Positions 28,255 through 38,099 are shown, numbered from the stretch's first letter. The stretch is DNA of 64,000 nucleotides from Fluviicoccus sp. (GCF_030646115.1 NZ_JAUSMX010000002.1:434001-498000), one strand, 5' to 3'. The notes: generated by a model from the letters alone, not told the origin. Program-made: numbers and translations.

Positions 28255-28929
28255 TCAGGAAAAGGCAGCCAACGCCGCCAGCATATCATCGTAAAAATAC
28301 ACGGAAGGATTCACTTCCGGCTCGGGCAGATTGGCCACCGCCACCATCGCCGAAGCCACCTGCTCACCGCGAATCGGCTGGATGGCGCGCAACGGCCCGC
28401 GCAAAAACAGCCCGACCACGGGGAAGAAAGTCGCCAACAAGTTCTCAGCCAAACGGGTTTCGCCACGCTCACCCAGCAGCAGCGACGGCCGGAAAATGCT
28501 GAGGCGCGGGAACTCCAGCGTCGTAATGTCCTTCTCCAGCAAACCCTTCACCCGGCTGTAAAACACCAGCGACTTGGGGAACGCTCCCAGCGCCGACACC
28601 AGCAGAAAATGCGTGCAGCCGTTCTGGCGCATGGCATGGGCAAATTCCAGGTTATAGCCGAAATCCACCTTGTGAAACTCCGCCTTGCTCCCGGCCTGCT
28701 TCAGCGTGGTGCCCAGGCAGCAAAAAGCCTCATCCGCATGCAGGTTGACCAGTGAATCGGCCAGTTTGTCAAAATCCACAATCAGGTTTTGCAACTTCGG
28801 ATGCGGCGTAACCGGCTTGCGGCTCACCGCAATCACCTTCTCATACATCGGCAACGCCAGCAGTTTTTCCAGAACCTGTTTCCCTACCAGTCCTGTGGCT
28901 CCTATCAAAATCGCGGTTTTTCCGCTCAT
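28255..28929 (-). CDS. NAD(P)-binding atypical SDR-type protein
   Basis: 224 residues. Rossmann motif ILIGATGLVGKQVL at the N-terminus, with the HFLLVSALGA strand and SRVKGLLEKD (tyrosine-lysine equivalent YSRVKG) typical of the HTATIP2/YbjT-like extended SDR group. Substrate unknown. It is 12 bases upstream of the RraA-family gene on the same strand. Confidence 0.8.
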   Translation of the reverse strand: MSGKTAILIGATGLVGKQVLEKLLALPMYEKVIAVSRKPVTPHPKLQNLIVDFDKLADSLVNLHADEAFCCLGTTLKQAGSKAEFHKVDFGYNLEFAHAMRQNGCTHFLLVSALGAFPKSLVFYSRVKGLLEKDITTLEFPRLSIFRPSLLLGERGETRLAENLLATFFPVVGLFLRGPLRAIQPIRGEQVASAMVAVANLPEPEVNPSVYFYDDMLAALAAFS

Positions 28930-29046
28930 GGAGATGCCCTGTAAAACAGCCAAAGGAAGGGATGGATTATGACCTTTGATGCAGATTTGGCAATAGTCTT
29001 ATGAATGCCGGTGCTTTAGCAGCGTGGCGCAATCCGTCTAGCAAAG

Positions 29047-29067
29047 CAAGCATTTGCTTGGTATGAT
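29047..29067 (+). promoter_or_regulatory. Palindromic operator candidate overlapping the liu promoter
   Basis: Exact palindrome CAAGCA-TT-TGCTTG (29047-29060), followed directly by TATGAT (29062-29067), a good -10 box 44 bases before the isovaleryl-CoA dehydrogenase start. The layout suggests a repressor or activator of the leucine-degradation operon binding at the promoter. No recognised -35 box. No regulator gene is adjacent. Confidence 0.45.
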
Positions 29068-29111
29068 CCGGTGCATGCAAATCGCCCCCTCCGGAACACA
29101 GGAAACAGACC

Positions 29112-30272
29112 ATGTACACAGGCATGAATTTCGGTTTTGACGACACCCTCAATCAGCTGCGTGACACCGTTCGCCAGTTCGCCCAGGCGGAAATCGCCCC
29201 GCGTGCGGCGGAGATCGACTCCAGCAACCAGTTCCCCATGGACCTGTGGAAGAAAATGGGTGATCTGGGTCTGCACGGCATGACCGTGCCCGAAGAGTTA
29301 GGCGGCGTGAACATGGGTTATCTGGCGCATGTGGTCGCCCTGGAGGAAATCTCCCGCGCTTCCGCTTCCGTCGGCCTGTCTTACGGTGCGCATTCCAACC
29401 TGTGCATCAATCAGATCTATCGCAACGGCACCGACGAACAGCGCGCCAAATACCTGCCGAAACTGGTCAGTGGCGAACACGTAGGCGCGCTGGCCATGTC
29501 TGAAGCCGGCGCCGGTTCCGACGTTGTTAGCATGAAGCTGCGCGCCGACAAGGTGGACGGCGGCTATGTGCTGAATGGCACCAAGATGTGGATCACCAAC
29601 GGTCCCGATGCCAGTACCTATGTCATCTATGCCAAGACCGACCTCACCGCCGGTCCGCACGGCATGACCGCCTTCATTGTCGAACGTGACTGGAAGGGTT
29701 TCAGCCGTTCGCCGAAGCTGGACAAACTGGGCATGCGCGGTTCGAACACCTGCGAGTTGGTGTTCAATGATGTGTTAGTGCCGGAAGAAAACATCCTTGG
29801 TCGTCTGAACGGCGGCGTGAAGGTGCTGATGAGCGGACTGGATTACGAGCGAGTGGTGCTGTCCGGCGGCCCCATCGGCGTGATGCAGGCTTGCATGGAC
29901 ATCGTGGTGCCCTACATCCACGAGCGCAAGCAATTCGGTCAGGCCATCGGCGAGTTCCAGCTGATCCAGGGCAAGGTGGCGGACATGTACACCAAGCTCA
30001 ATGCCTCCCGCGCCTACCTGTACGCCGTAGCGCAAGCCTGCGACCGTGGCGAGACTGCCCGCAAGGACGCCGCCGCCGTCATCCTTTATACTGCCGAGAA
30101 CGCCACGCAATGTGCGCTGGACGCCATCCAGATCCTGGGAGGCAACGGCTACATGAACGACTGCGCCACCGGCCGCCTGCTGCGCGACGCCAAGCTCTAT
30201 GAAATCGGCGCGGGCACCTCGGAAATCCGGCGTATGCTGATTGGACGGGAATTGTTCAAGGAAACGGCCTGA
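29112..30272 (+). CDS. liuA: Isovaleryl-CoA dehydrogenase
   Basis: 386 residues, acyl-CoA dehydrogenase family. FAD-binding [10 protein letters not shown] and WITNGPDAS, and the [21 protein letters not shown] block, where the glutamate sits at the position used as catalytic base in isovaleryl-CoA dehydrogenases rather than the later glutamate of short-chain enzymes. It converts isovaleryl-CoA to 3-methylcrotonyl-CoA, passing electrons to ETF. First gene of the liuABCD set; a repeat element separates it from liuB. Confidence 0.94.
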   Translation: MYTGMNFGFDDTLNQLRDTVRQFAQAEIAPRAAEIDSSNQFPMDLWKKMGDLGLHGMTVPEELGGVNMGYLAHVVALEEISRASASVGLSYGAHSNLCINQIYRNGTDEQRAKYLPKLVSGEHVGALAMSEAGAGSDVVSMKLRADKVDGGYVLNGTKMWITNGPDASTYVIYAKTDLTAGPHGMTAFIVERDWKGFSRSPKLDKLGMRGSNTCELVFNDVLVPEENILGRLNGGVKVLMSGLDYERVVLSGGPIGVMQACMDIVVPYIHERKQFGQAIGEFQLIQGKVADMYTKLNASRAYLYAVAQACDRGETARKDAAAVILYTAENATQCALDAIQILGGNGYMNDCATGRLLRDAKLYEIGAGTSEIRRMLIGRELFKETA

Positions 30273-30280
30273 AGCTTTTC

Positions 30281-30402
30281 CCCCTCTCCCCCTGTGGGAG
30301 AGGGCCGGGGAGAGGGGTGCGGAAAGTTGTCCATACACACCGTCAGTTCCGGATTCACCGCCGTACCCCTCTCCCTAACCCTCTCCCACAAGGGGAGAGG
30401 GA
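30281..30402. repeat. Paired palindromic element (REPIN-like), copy 2
   Basis: About 122 bases between liuA and liuB. Its left end (CCCTGTGGGAGAGGGCCGGGG) is the complement of the right end of the copy at 24143-24324, and its right end (CCCTAACCCTCTCCCACAAG) is the complement of that copy's left end: an inverted relative copy with a shorter centre. Confidence 0.75.
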
Positions 30403-30441
30403 ACTCCCGAACATTGCGAATTTCAGTTTAGGTACCCCGCC

Positions 30442-32052
30442 ATGCCCATCCTTTCCACCCAGCTGAACCCCCACAGCCCCGGTTTTCAGGAAAACGCCGC
30501 CGCCCTGCGCGCGCTGGTGGACGACCTGAAAGCCAAGCTTGCCTACATCGCCCAAGGCGGCGGTGACGAGGCCGTGAAGCGCCACAAGGCGCGCGGCAAG
30601 CTGACTGCCCGCGAACGTATCAACACCCTGCTTGATCCCGGTTCGCCGTTTCTGGAACTGTCGCCGCTGGCCGCTTTCGAGGTGTATGGCGATGAAGACG
30701 TTCCTGCCGCCGGGCTGGTGGCAGGGATTGGCCGAGTGGCCGGCATCGAGTGCATCATTGCCGCCAACGATGCGACGGTGAAGGGCGGCTCCTATTATCC
30801 GCTGACGGTGAAGAAGCACCTGCGTGCACAGAAGATTGCTGAAGAAAACCACCTGCCCTGCATCTACCTCGTGGATTCCGGCGGCGCGAACCTGCCCCGT
30901 CAGGATGAAGTGTTTCCGGACGAGCAGCATTTCGGGCGAATCTTCTTCAATCAGGCCAACCTGTCGGCGCAGAACATTCCACAAATCGCCGTGGTGATGG
31001 GTTCCTGCACCGCTGGCGGCGCGTATGTACCGGCGATGGCGGACGAAGCGATCATCGTCAAGAATCAGGGCACCATTTTCCTGGCCGGTCCTCCCCTGGT
31101 GAAGGCCGCGACCGGGGAAATCGTCAGTGCCGAAGATCTGGGCGGCGGTGAGTTGCATTCGCGCATTTCCGGGGTTACCGACCAGCTGGCTGATAATGAC
31201 GAACACGCCCTAGCCCTAGCCCGCGCCGCCATTTCGCACCTGAACCGTCGCAAGCCGGAACAATTAGCCATGCGCGCGCCGCTGGCTCCGCGTTTTTCGG
31301 CGGAAGAACTGTACGGCATTATTCCCAAGGACCCGCGCCAGCCCTTTGATGTGCGCGAGATCATTGCCCGGCTGGTGGACGACTCCGCCTTTGACGAGTT
31401 CAAGCCGCTGTACGGCCCGACGCTGGTCTGCGGCTTTGCACACCTGTGGGGCTATCCGGTGGGCATCGTCGCCAATAATGGTGTCTTGTTCAGCGAATCC
31501 GCCATGAAAGGCGCTCATTTTATTGAATTGTGCAGCCAGCGCGGTATTCCGCTGGTGTTCCTGCAGAACATTACCGGCTTCATGGTCGGCAAGAAGTATG
31601 AAGAAGGCGGCATTGCCAAGAACGGCGCGAAGATGGTGATGGCCGTGGCCTGCGCCAAGGTGCCGAAGTTCACGGTGGTGATTGGCGGTTCCTACGGCGC
31701 CGGAAACTATGGCATGTGTGGCCGCGCCTACAGCCCGCGCTTCATGTTCATGTGGCCGAATGCGCGCATCGCAGTGATGGGCGGTGAACAGGCCGCCGGG
31801 GTGCTGACCGATGTGAAAAAGGCCGCCATGGCCAAGCGTGGCGTGCACTGGACACCGGAACAGGAAGCAGAGTTCCGTCAGCCTTATGTGGAGAAATATG
31901 CCCGGGAATCTCACCCCTACTACGCCAGCGCGCGCTTGTGGGATGACGGTGTGATCGACCCGGCGCAAACCCGTGATGTGCTGGGACTGGCGATTTCGGC
32001 GTCGTTGAATGCGCCGATTGAAGACACGAAGTTTGGCGTGTTCCGGATGTGA
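30442..32052 (+). CDS. liuB: 3-methylcrotonyl-CoA carboxylase, beta (carboxyltransferase) subunit
   Basis: 536 residues. Crotonase-fold carboxyltransferase with acyl-CoA site [19 protein letters not shown], the glycine-rich [16 protein letters not shown] and the C-terminal [20 protein letters not shown] block. Together with the biotin subunit it carboxylates 3-methylcrotonyl-CoA. Size matches MCC beta. Confidence 0.96.
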   Translation: MPILSTQLNPHSPGFQENAAALRALVDDLKAKLAYIAQGGGDEAVKRHKARGKLTARERINTLLDPGSPFLELSPLAAFEVYGDEDVPAAGLVAGIGRVAGIECIIAANDATVKGGSYYPLTVKKHLRAQKIAEENHLPCIYLVDSGGANLPRQDEVFPDEQHFGRIFFNQANLSAQNIPQIAVVMGSCTAGGAYVPAMADEAIIVKNQGTIFLAGPPLVKAATGEIVSAEDLGGGELHSRISGVTDQLADNDEHALALARAAISHLNRRKPEQLAMRAPLAPRFSAEELYGIIPKDPRQPFDVREIIARLVDDSAFDEFKPLYGPTLVCGFAHLWGYPVGIVANNGVLFSESAMKGAHFIELCSQRGIPLVFLQNITGFMVGKKYEEGGIAKNGAKMVMAVACAKVPKFTVVIGGSYGAGNYGMCGRAYSPRFMFMWPNARIAVMGGEQAAGVLTDVKKAAMAKRGVHWTPEQEAEFRQPYVEKYARESHPYYASARLWDDGVIDPAQTRDVLGLAISASLNAPIEDTKFGVFRM

Positions 32053-32061
32053 GGTGACGAC

Positions 32062-32841
32062 ATGCTCCAACATGACTTAGATCTGCGCGGCGTCGCCACC
32101 CTGTGCCTCGACCGCCCGCAACTGCACAACGCCTTCGATGACACACTGATCGCCGAACTGAACCGCGTGTTGACCCACTACGCCGCCAACCCCGCCGTGC
32201 GGGTGCTGGTGCTGCGCTCCAACGGCAAGAGTTTCTCCGCCGGGGCCGACCTGAACTGGATGAAGCGCGTCGCCCAATACGACTTCGATGACAACCTGCG
32301 GGACTCGCAGGGTCTGGCCGAGCTGATGGAGCGTATCTACCGCTTCCCCGCCCCGACCGTAGTCGTGGTACAAGGCCCCGCCTTTGGCGGCGGCGTCGGG
32401 CTGGTCAGTTGCTGCGACATCGCCATTGCCAGCACCAGCGCCAGCTTCTGCCTGTCGGAAGTGAAACTGGGCCTCGCGCCCGCCGTGATCAGCCCCTATG
32501 TCATCGCCGCGATGGGTGCACGTCAGGCGCAGCGTTATTTCCTGACCGCCGAGCGCTTCAGCGCCGACACCGCCTGCCAGACCGGCCTGGTACAGCAGGT
32601 GGTGGCCCCGGAAGTGCTGGATGACGAAGCCGGCAAGCTGGTCAACGCGCTGCTCGCCAACGGCCCGGTGGCACTCGCCGCCTGCAAGAAATTGATTCAC
32701 CGTGTGGCCGAGGCCAGCACTCCCGAACTGCGCGACTACACCACCAACCTGATCGCCACCCTGCGCGCCGGCCCCGAAGGCCAGGAAGGATTGAAAGCCT
32801 TCCTCGACAAGCGCCCCGCCAACTGGATTCCGACACCATGA
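32062..32841 (+). CDS. liuC: Methylglutaconyl-CoA hydratase (enoyl-CoA hydratase family)
   Basis: 259 residues, crotonase fold: SAGADLNWMKR (oxyanion hole), GPAFGGGVGLVSCCDIAIAS and EVKLGLAPAVISPYV. Position between MCC subunits supports hydration of 3-methylglutaconyl-CoA to HMG-CoA. Its stop overlaps the next start as ATGA. Confidence 0.92.
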   Translation: MLQHDLDLRGVATLCLDRPQLHNAFDDTLIAELNRVLTHYAANPAVRVLVLRSNGKSFSAGADLNWMKRVAQYDFDDNLRDSQGLAELMERIYRFPAPTVVVVQGPAFGGGVGLVSCCDIAIASTSASFCLSEVKLGLAPAVISPYVIAAMGARQAQRYFLTAERFSADTACQTGLVQQVVAPEVLDDEAGKLVNALLANGPVALAACKKLIHRVAEASTPELRDYTTNLIATLRAGPEGQEGLKAFLDKRPANWIPTP

Positions 32842-34808
32842 TCAAGAAACTGCTGATCGCCAATCGCGGCGAAATTGCCTGTCGCGTCATCCGCACCGCC
32901 CGCAAGCTGGGAGTGCGCACGGTGGCGGTGTACTCCACGGCGGACGCCCGCGCCCGTCACGTGCAAATGGCGGACGAGGCTTATTGCATCGGCCCCGCCC
33001 CGACCCGTGAAAGCTACCTGCGCGCCGACAAGATCATCGAAGTCGCCAAGCAATGCGGCGCGGACGCCATTCACCCCGGTTACGGCTTCCTGTCCGAGAA
33101 CAGCGGTTTTGCCGCCGCCGTAGCGGATGCCGGGCTGACCTTCATCGGCCCGTCGGCCAGCGCCATTGCCGCCATGGGTGGCAAGTCGCAGGCCAAGTCG
33201 CTGATGCAGCAGGCAGGCGTGCCGCTGATTCCCGGTTATCACGGCGAAGCGCAGGATGAAGCGACGCTGGTCGCCAAGTCGCTGGAAATCGGCTTGCCGG
33301 TGCTGCTGAAGGCCTCGGCCGGTGGCGGCGGCAAGGGCATGCGCGCGGTACATGCGCCGGAAGAACTGAAGGAAGCGATCCTGGGTGCACAGCGCGAAGG
33401 CCTGAGCAGTTTCGGCGACAGCCGCCTGCTGGTGGAAAAGCTGCTGGTGAAGCCGCGCCATGTGGAAGTGCAGGTGCTGGCGGACAAGCACGGCAACTGT
33501 GTCTACCTCTTCGACCGTGACTGCTCGCTGCAGCGCCGTCACCAGAAGGTGGTGGAGGAGGCTCCGGCTCCGGACTTGTCGCCGGAACTGCGCCGCGCCA
33601 TGGGCGAAGCTGCCGTGCAGGCCGCCAAGGCCATTGGCTACAGCAACGCCGGGACCATCGAGTTCCTCGTCGCCAACAACGCCTTCTATTTCATGGAGAT
33701 GAACACCCGCCTTCAAGTAGAGCATCCGGTCACGGAAATGATCAGCGGTCTGGATCTGGTGGAATGGCAGCTGCGCATCGCCAGTGGCGAGCCGCTGCCC
33801 TTCACCCAGGACGAGCTGAAACCGAATGGTTGCGCCGTGGAAGTGCGTCTCTACGCCGAAGACCCGGCGCACGACTTTCTGCCGCAGATCGGCCGCCTCA
33901 CCCGCTTCAGCTATCCGCAGGGCGCGGATTGGCAACGCGTCGATACCGGCTTCCAGAGCGGCGACGAGATTTCTCCGTATTACGACCCGATGCTGGCCAA
34001 GGTCATCGCTTGGGGCGAAACCCGCGAGCTGGCCATCACCCGGCTGGTGCAGACGCTGGCCGGGATGCGCGTCAGCGGCCTGCGCCACAACCTCAGCTAT
34101 CTGCAACGGGTGCTGTCGCATCCGGACTTCATCGCCGGTCAGCTGGATACCGCTTTCCTGATCCAGCGCCACGACGACCTGCTGAACCGGCAGAGCCCGC
34201 ATCACCACGCGGCACTGCTGACGGCGGCGGCCTGGTTCTTCACGCAGCAGCAATCCGCCACCGCCCAGCGCGGCGACGCCTCGCCCTGGGCCGGGCTGGC
34301 CAGCTGGCGGCTGTGTGGCGACAACCACACGCATCTGCGCCTCAACCTCAACGATGAAGTTTGCGAGCTGGACCTGACCCCGACCGCCGACGGTTTCCAC
34401 TGGCGTCAGGATGAACAGGAAGGCCGCTTCAGCTTCTCGGATTTCGAGGAACAGTTTGTGTGGCAGGACGACAGCAGCCGGGTCGCTTTCAACGTCACCA
34501 TCGACCACCACGGGCTGCAACTGACCCACGAGGGCTTTCTGTGGCAATGCAGCCTGGTGGAGCCGTGGAAGCATGCCAAGGGCGCGGATGACGGTCATGC
34601 GGGCTACCGCGCGCCGATGACCGGCCGCATCACCGCCGTGCTGGTATCCGCCGGTCAGACGGTGAAGAAAGGCGAGGCGCTGGTGGTGATGGAAGCAATG
34701 AAGATGGAACACCGCATCACCGCCAAGGATGACTGTGTACTGTCGGAAGTTAGGGTCAGCGCCGGGGATCTGGTGCAGGACGGTCAGGTGCTTTTAGCGA
34801 TCGAATAA
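32838..34808 (+). CDS. liuD: 3-methylcrotonyl-CoA carboxylase, alpha (biotin) subunit
   Basis: 656 residues: biotin carboxylase domain (KLLIANRGEIACRVIRTARKLG at start, ATP-grasp KASAGGGGKGMRAV, EMNTRLQVEHPVTE), BT-like middle region, and C-terminal biotinyl domain with the acceptor lysine in VMEAMKMEHRI. Together with liuB it forms the carboxylase. HMG-CoA lyase (liuE), which would complete leucine breakdown, is not in the window. Confidence 0.96.
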   Translation: MIKKLLIANRGEIACRVIRTARKLGVRTVAVYSTADARARHVQMADEAYCIGPAPTRESYLRADKIIEVAKQCGADAIHPGYGFLSENSGFAAAVADAGLTFIGPSASAIAAMGGKSQAKSLMQQAGVPLIPGYHGEAQDEATLVAKSLEIGLPVLLKASAGGGGKGMRAVHAPEELKEAILGAQREGLSSFGDSRLLVEKLLVKPRHVEVQVLADKHGNCVYLFDRDCSLQRRHQKVVEEAPAPDLSPELRRAMGEAAVQAAKAIGYSNAGTIEFLVANNAFYFMEMNTRLQVEHPVTEMISGLDLVEWQLRIASGEPLPFTQDELKPNGCAVEVRLYAEDPAHDFLPQIGRLTRFSYPQGADWQRVDTGFQSGDEISPYYDPMLAKVIAWGETRELAITRLVQTLAGMRVSGLRHNLSYLQRVLSHPDFIAGQLDTAFLIQRHDDLLNRQSPHHHAALLTAAAWFFTQQQSATAQRGDASPWAGLASWRLCGDNHTHLRLNLNDEVCELDLTPTADGFHWRQDEQEGRFSFSDFEEQFVWQDDSSRVAFNVTIDHHGLQLTHEGFLWQCSLVEPWKHAKGADDGHAGYRAPMTGRITAVLVSAGQTVKKGEALVVMEAMKMEHRITAKDDCVLSEVRVSAGDLVQDGQVLLAIE

Positions 34809-34828
34809 CGTCAACCCTGCCCCGTCCA

Positions 34829-34854
34829 AGCCCGGCCCTGCGCCGGGCTTTTTC
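34829..34854 (+). terminator. Intrinsic terminator of the liu operon
   Basis: AGCCCGGC / GCCGGGCT, 8-base stem with CCTGC loop, followed by TTTTC, 20 bases after the liuD stop. Confidence 0.88.
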
Positions 34855-35278
34855 TTGGCACAAAACCTGCCGTTCGTCGGATGACCAACGGTTGGTGGCC
34901 GTCAAAATCCCGTCAAACTCACTTAATGTCACTTCTGGAATTCATTAAAATTTGTTTCAGAATTCACCCAGCCCTTGCCATGACTGGCTTTGCCACCAAT
35001 ACCACGCTCATGTACGACACAAATTTGATGTCGCATCTTAGCTATTGACGGTAAGCCCCTAATTTATATAGATTCCACACTGAAACAAATTGACACATTT
35101 AGGTGATTTTGGGACCGGGACAATTGGTTACAAAGTCGCGACAGGGGGAAATTCACGATGGTTCAAGGACTTGTCGGTCTTCAGGTTTTTTGTCATGAAT
35201 TCGAAAAAGACTCTGCCGGAATTCTTCCCTATACTGCCCCGACAGTCACGCTCATCCAGACTTTCCGGTGAAACAGAC
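34855..35278 (+). other. Intergenic region upstream of the zinc-ribbon gene
   Basis: About 420 bases without a convincing gene, AT-rich in the middle. It holds a candidate promoter and an upstream in-frame extension of the next gene. GAATTCA occurs at both ends of a short AT-rich stretch around 34938-34964. Otherwise I see nothing recognisable. Confidence 0.5.
35045..35072 (+). promoter_or_regulatory. Candidate sigma-70 promoter
   Basis: TTGACG (35045-35050), 16-base spacer, TATAGA (35067-35072), pointing toward the zinc-ribbon gene and ruvC. A second -10-like TATACT at 35230-35235 lies nearer the gene but lacks a clear -35. Confidence 0.45.
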
Positions 35279-35566
35279 ATGATTATAACAACGCGTGCGT
35301 GCCCCCATTGCAGCTTCTTCATGCGCCAGATCGGCAACGATCCGGAACATGTTCTTTGCCCCAACAACTACTGCCCGGAGAAGTTCTCCGACTGTTGTCC
35401 GCGCTGTGATTCGGACAAGAAGGAAGTGCGTCTGGTACGGGTTGGCCTCACCGCCTTTACCTGTCAGGACTGCGGCCAGGACTGGGACAATGTGAAGACA
35501 CCCGGCCTCCCCTCCTCTTCCAACCTGATTGTGCTGCGCTTTCCAAAACTCGCCACCGGCTCCTGA
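35279..35566 (+). CDS. Small zinc-ribbon-like protein
   Basis: 95 residues with four cysteine pairs or clusters: CPHC (9-12), CPNNYC, CCPRC and CQDC. These suggest one or two zinc-binding ribbons. I do not recognise a named family. ATG 35279 has GGTGAA at good spacing; an in-frame ATG at 35195 would add 28 residues without cysteines. It lies about 120 bases before ruvC on the same strand. Confidence 0.6.
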   Translation: MIITTRACPHCSFFMRQIGNDPEHVLCPNNYCPEKFSDCCPRCDSDKKEVRLVRVGLTAFTCQDCGQDWDNVKTPGLPSSSNLIVLRFPKLATGS

Positions 35567-35689
35567 CGGAGTTCAGTACGCCCGCTTTTCCGCCACTCAG
35601 GCAAAGCGGTGGCGGCTTGAAGCCAAACAGGACTGGTCTGACCGGTCCGTTGGGTTAAGATAGCCGCTCTTCTCCTTCTGACTGCATTC

Positions 35690-36208
35690 ATGACCATCAT
35701 CATTGGCATCGACCCCGGCTCCCGTCTTACCGGCTACGGCATCATCCGCAAGACCGGCAGCAAATGCGAGTTCATCGACGCCGGCACCATCCGCACCGAA
35801 ACTGAAGAAATGCCCCTGCGCCTCAAACGCATCTATGAAGGACTGAAACGGGTCATCGACTTTTACCAGCCGACCGAAGCGTCGGTGGAACAGGTTTTCC
35901 TGGCCCGAAATCCGGACTCGGCCTTGAAACTGGGACAGGCGCGCGGCGCGGCAGTGACCGTGCTGATGATGCATGATGTCGCGGTTTCCGAGTATTCCGC
36001 CCGGCAGATCAAGCAGGCCGTAGTGGGGGTGGGCTCTGCGGAAAAGGAGCAAGTGCAAGCCATGGTGACCCGCTTGCTGAATATCCCGGTCATTCCGCAA
36101 GCGGATGCCGCCGACGCCCTCGCCGCAGCCCTGTGCCACGCCTTTACCTCGCAGGCCTTGCTGAAAATCGGCGCTGCAGCGATTCGTGGCGGCAGATCGA
36201 GACGTTAG
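35690..36208 (+). CDS. ruvC: Holliday junction resolvase RuvC
   Basis: 172 residues. RNase H-like fold with IIGIDPGSRLTGYG (first acidic residue Asp8), ASVEQVFLARNPDSALKLGQARG (second, Glu), and PQADAADALAAALCHA (the C-terminal aspartates). Cuts Holliday junctions with RuvAB. Normally next to ruvA; here an alcohol dehydrogenase gene intervenes. Confidence 0.96.
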   Translation: MTIIIGIDPGSRLTGYGIIRKTGSKCEFIDAGTIRTETEEMPLRLKRIYEGLKRVIDFYQPTEASVEQVFLARNPDSALKLGQARGAAVTVLMMHDVAVSEYSARQIKQAVVGVGSAEKEQVQAMVTRLLNIPVIPQADAADALAAALCHAFTSQALLKIGAAAIRGGRSRR

Positions 36209-36234
36209 TCACATTTCCTAAAGTAATTCCTGAG

Positions 36235-36263
36235 TTGAAATGTTTCCAAATGTGTTATATGAA
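36235..36263 (+). promoter_or_regulatory. Candidate promoter of the alcohol dehydrogenase gene
   Basis: TTGAAA (36235-36240), 17-base spacer, TATGAA (36258-36263), 55 bases upstream of the ATG. It would drive the dehydrogenase and, by coupling, ruvA and ruvB. Confidence 0.5.
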
Positions 36264-36318
36264 GCTATGATGCCCGTTGCGTCCCTTCAACCTATACCCA
36301 TTTTTAATGAAGGCTGTC

Positions 36319-37473
36319 ATGCTCAATTTTGACTTCTACAATCCTACACGTGTCATTTTCGGCGATGACCGGATTGCCGAATTGCCCAAGCGCATTCCCC
36401 ACGATGCACGCATCCTGATTCTCTATGGCGGCGACAGCGCCCGCCGTAACGGCACACTGGATGAAGTGCTGGATGCTTTGGTCGGTCATGAAGTGTTTGA
36501 GTTCGGCGGCATTGAAGCCAATCCCTCCTACGAAACACTGATCAAGGCGGTGGAACTGGTTCGCGCCGAGAAGGTCGATTTCCTGCTGGCTGTCGGCGGC
36601 GGCTCTGTCATTGATGGCGCCAAGTTTGTGGCGACAGCCGCCACCTACGACGGTGACCCGCTGGACATCCTTACCCGCCGCATGCGCATCATGAATGCCC
36701 TGCCGATCGGTGTGGTGCTGACTTTGGCGGCCACGGGATCGGAAACCAACAACGGTGCGGTCATTACCCACCAGGCCACGCAAACCAAGCACACGCTGAT
36801 GGGCGAACGACTGTACCCGGTCTTCGCTATCCTCGACCCCACCAAGACCTTTACACTGGATGCCCGCCAGATCGGTAACGGGGTTGTTGATGCTTTTGTG
36901 CACGTTACCGAACAATACCTGACCTACCCGGTGAACTCCCCGGTACAGGATCGTTTTGCCGAAGGCCTGCTGCTGACGCTGATTGACCAAGGCCCCAAGG
37001 CCCTGGCCTCGTCGCGTGATTATGATGTGCGCGCCAACCTGATGTGGACCGCCTCGCTGGCGCTTAACGGCCTGATTGGCTCCGGTGTTCCCCATGACTG
37101 GGCCACGCACATGATCGGCCATGAACTGACCGCCCTCTACGGTATTGACCATGCCCGCACGCTGGCCGTGGTGCTGCCCTCCATGCTGAAAGTCCGCAAG
37201 GACGCCAAGAAGGAAAAACTGGTGCAGTTCGCCGAGCGCGTCTGGGGATTGACGGAAGGCGAAGATGACCAGCGCATCCGCTATGCCCTGGCGCGCACCA
37301 GCAAGTTCTTTGAATCCATGGGTGTTCCCACCAAGCTGTCCGCTTATAACCTGGGGCAGGATGCTGTTGAAAATGTGCTCAAGCACCTGGAAGCGCACAA
37401 CATGACCGCCTTGGGCGAAAAGCGTGACGTTACCCTGGAAATCAGCCGTAAGGTGCTGGAGGGTTGTCTGTGA
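36319..37473 (+). CDS. yqhD: YqhD-type NADPH-dependent alcohol/aldehyde dehydrogenase
   Basis: 384 residues, iron/zinc-type (group III) alcohol dehydrogenase closely resembling E. coli YqhD. NADP-binding GGGSVIDGAKF, metal ligands in GVVDAFVHVTEQY (Asp, His) and HMIGHELTALYGIDHAR (two His). YqhD reduces short and reactive aldehydes, including lipid-peroxidation products. ATG 36319 (MLNFDFYNPTRVIFG) matches the family start and follows AAGG; an earlier ATG at 36307 is possible. Its stop overlaps the ruvA GTG start by 4 bases. Confidence 0.93.
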   Translation: MLNFDFYNPTRVIFGDDRIAELPKRIPHDARILILYGGDSARRNGTLDEVLDALVGHEVFEFGGIEANPSYETLIKAVELVRAEKVDFLLAVGGGSVIDGAKFVATAATYDGDPLDILTRRMRIMNALPIGVVLTLAATGSETNNGAVITHQATQTKHTLMGERLYPVFAILDPTKTFTLDARQIGNGVVDAFVHVTEQYLTYPVNSPVQDRFAEGLLLTLIDQGPKALASSRDYDVRANLMWTASLALNGLIGSGVPHDWATHMIGHELTALYGIDHARTLAVVLPSMLKVRKDAKKEKLVQFAERVWGLTEGEDDQRIRYALARTSKFFESMGVPTKLSAYNLGQDAVENVLKHLEAHNMTALGEKRDVTLEISRKVLEGCL

Positions 37474-38069
37474 TAGGTCGGCTGCACGGAACTGTTGTCG
37501 ACCTGAGCGCCCCGCATGCCCTGATTGATTGTCACGGCGTCGGCTATGAAGTGGAACTTCCCCTGCCTGCCTATTGCCAGTTGCGCCTCGGGCAACCCGC
37601 CACCGTCTGGACGCATCTGGTGGTGCGTGAAGACGCCCATCTGCTGTTCGCCTTTTCCGGCAAGGAAGAGCGCCTGCTGTTCCGCCTGCTGCTGAAGGTC
37701 ACCGGTGTCGGCCCGAAACTGGCGCTGAGCCTGCTTTCCGGCATGGAACCGGCGATGTTCCTGCAATGCATTGAACGCGAAGACATCGCCAACCTGACCC
37801 GTATTCCGGGTGTCGGCAAGAAGACCGCCGAACGCCTGCTGATTGAATTACGTGACCGTATCAAGGAGCTTTCACCAGTCACCAATACCGTGCCGCAAAC
37901 CCGCCTCACCCTCTCTGTTGACCTTTCGCCGGTGGCCGAAGCCGAACAGGCGCTGATGGCGCTGGGCTACAAGCCCGCCGAGGCGCAACGAGCCATCGCC
38001 AACGTCAAAAATCAACACGAAAACACGGCAGACCTGATACGCGCCGCATTGAAAGCGATGGTAAAGTAG
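37470..38069 (+). CDS. ruvA: Holliday junction DNA helicase subunit RuvA
   Basis: 199 residues. IGRLHGTVVDL start, HhH motifs VTGVGPKLALSLLSG and IPGVGKKTAERLLIEL, and the C-terminal RuvB-binding domain (EAEQALMALGYKPAEAQRAI). Start is GTG 37470, supported by GGAGGG upstream and by GTGA overlap with the dehydrogenase stop. Confidence 0.96.
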   Translation: MIGRLHGTVVDLSAPHALIDCHGVGYEVELPLPAYCQLRLGQPATVWTHLVVREDAHLLFAFSGKEERLLFRLLLKVTGVGPKLALSLLSGMEPAMFLQCIEREDIANLTRIPGVGKKTAERLLIELRDRIKELSPVTNTVPQTRLTLSVDLSPVAEAEQALMALGYKPAEAQRAIANVKNQHENTADLIRAALKAMVK

Positions 38070-38099
38070 CGCCTTTACCGATCCGGACTTTTCCCCCTC

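Noticed and set aside
32736-34712. 658-codon minus-strand frame
   Set aside because: Antisense to liuD, which has clear biotin carboxylase and biotinyl motifs; the antisense product has no recognisable domain.
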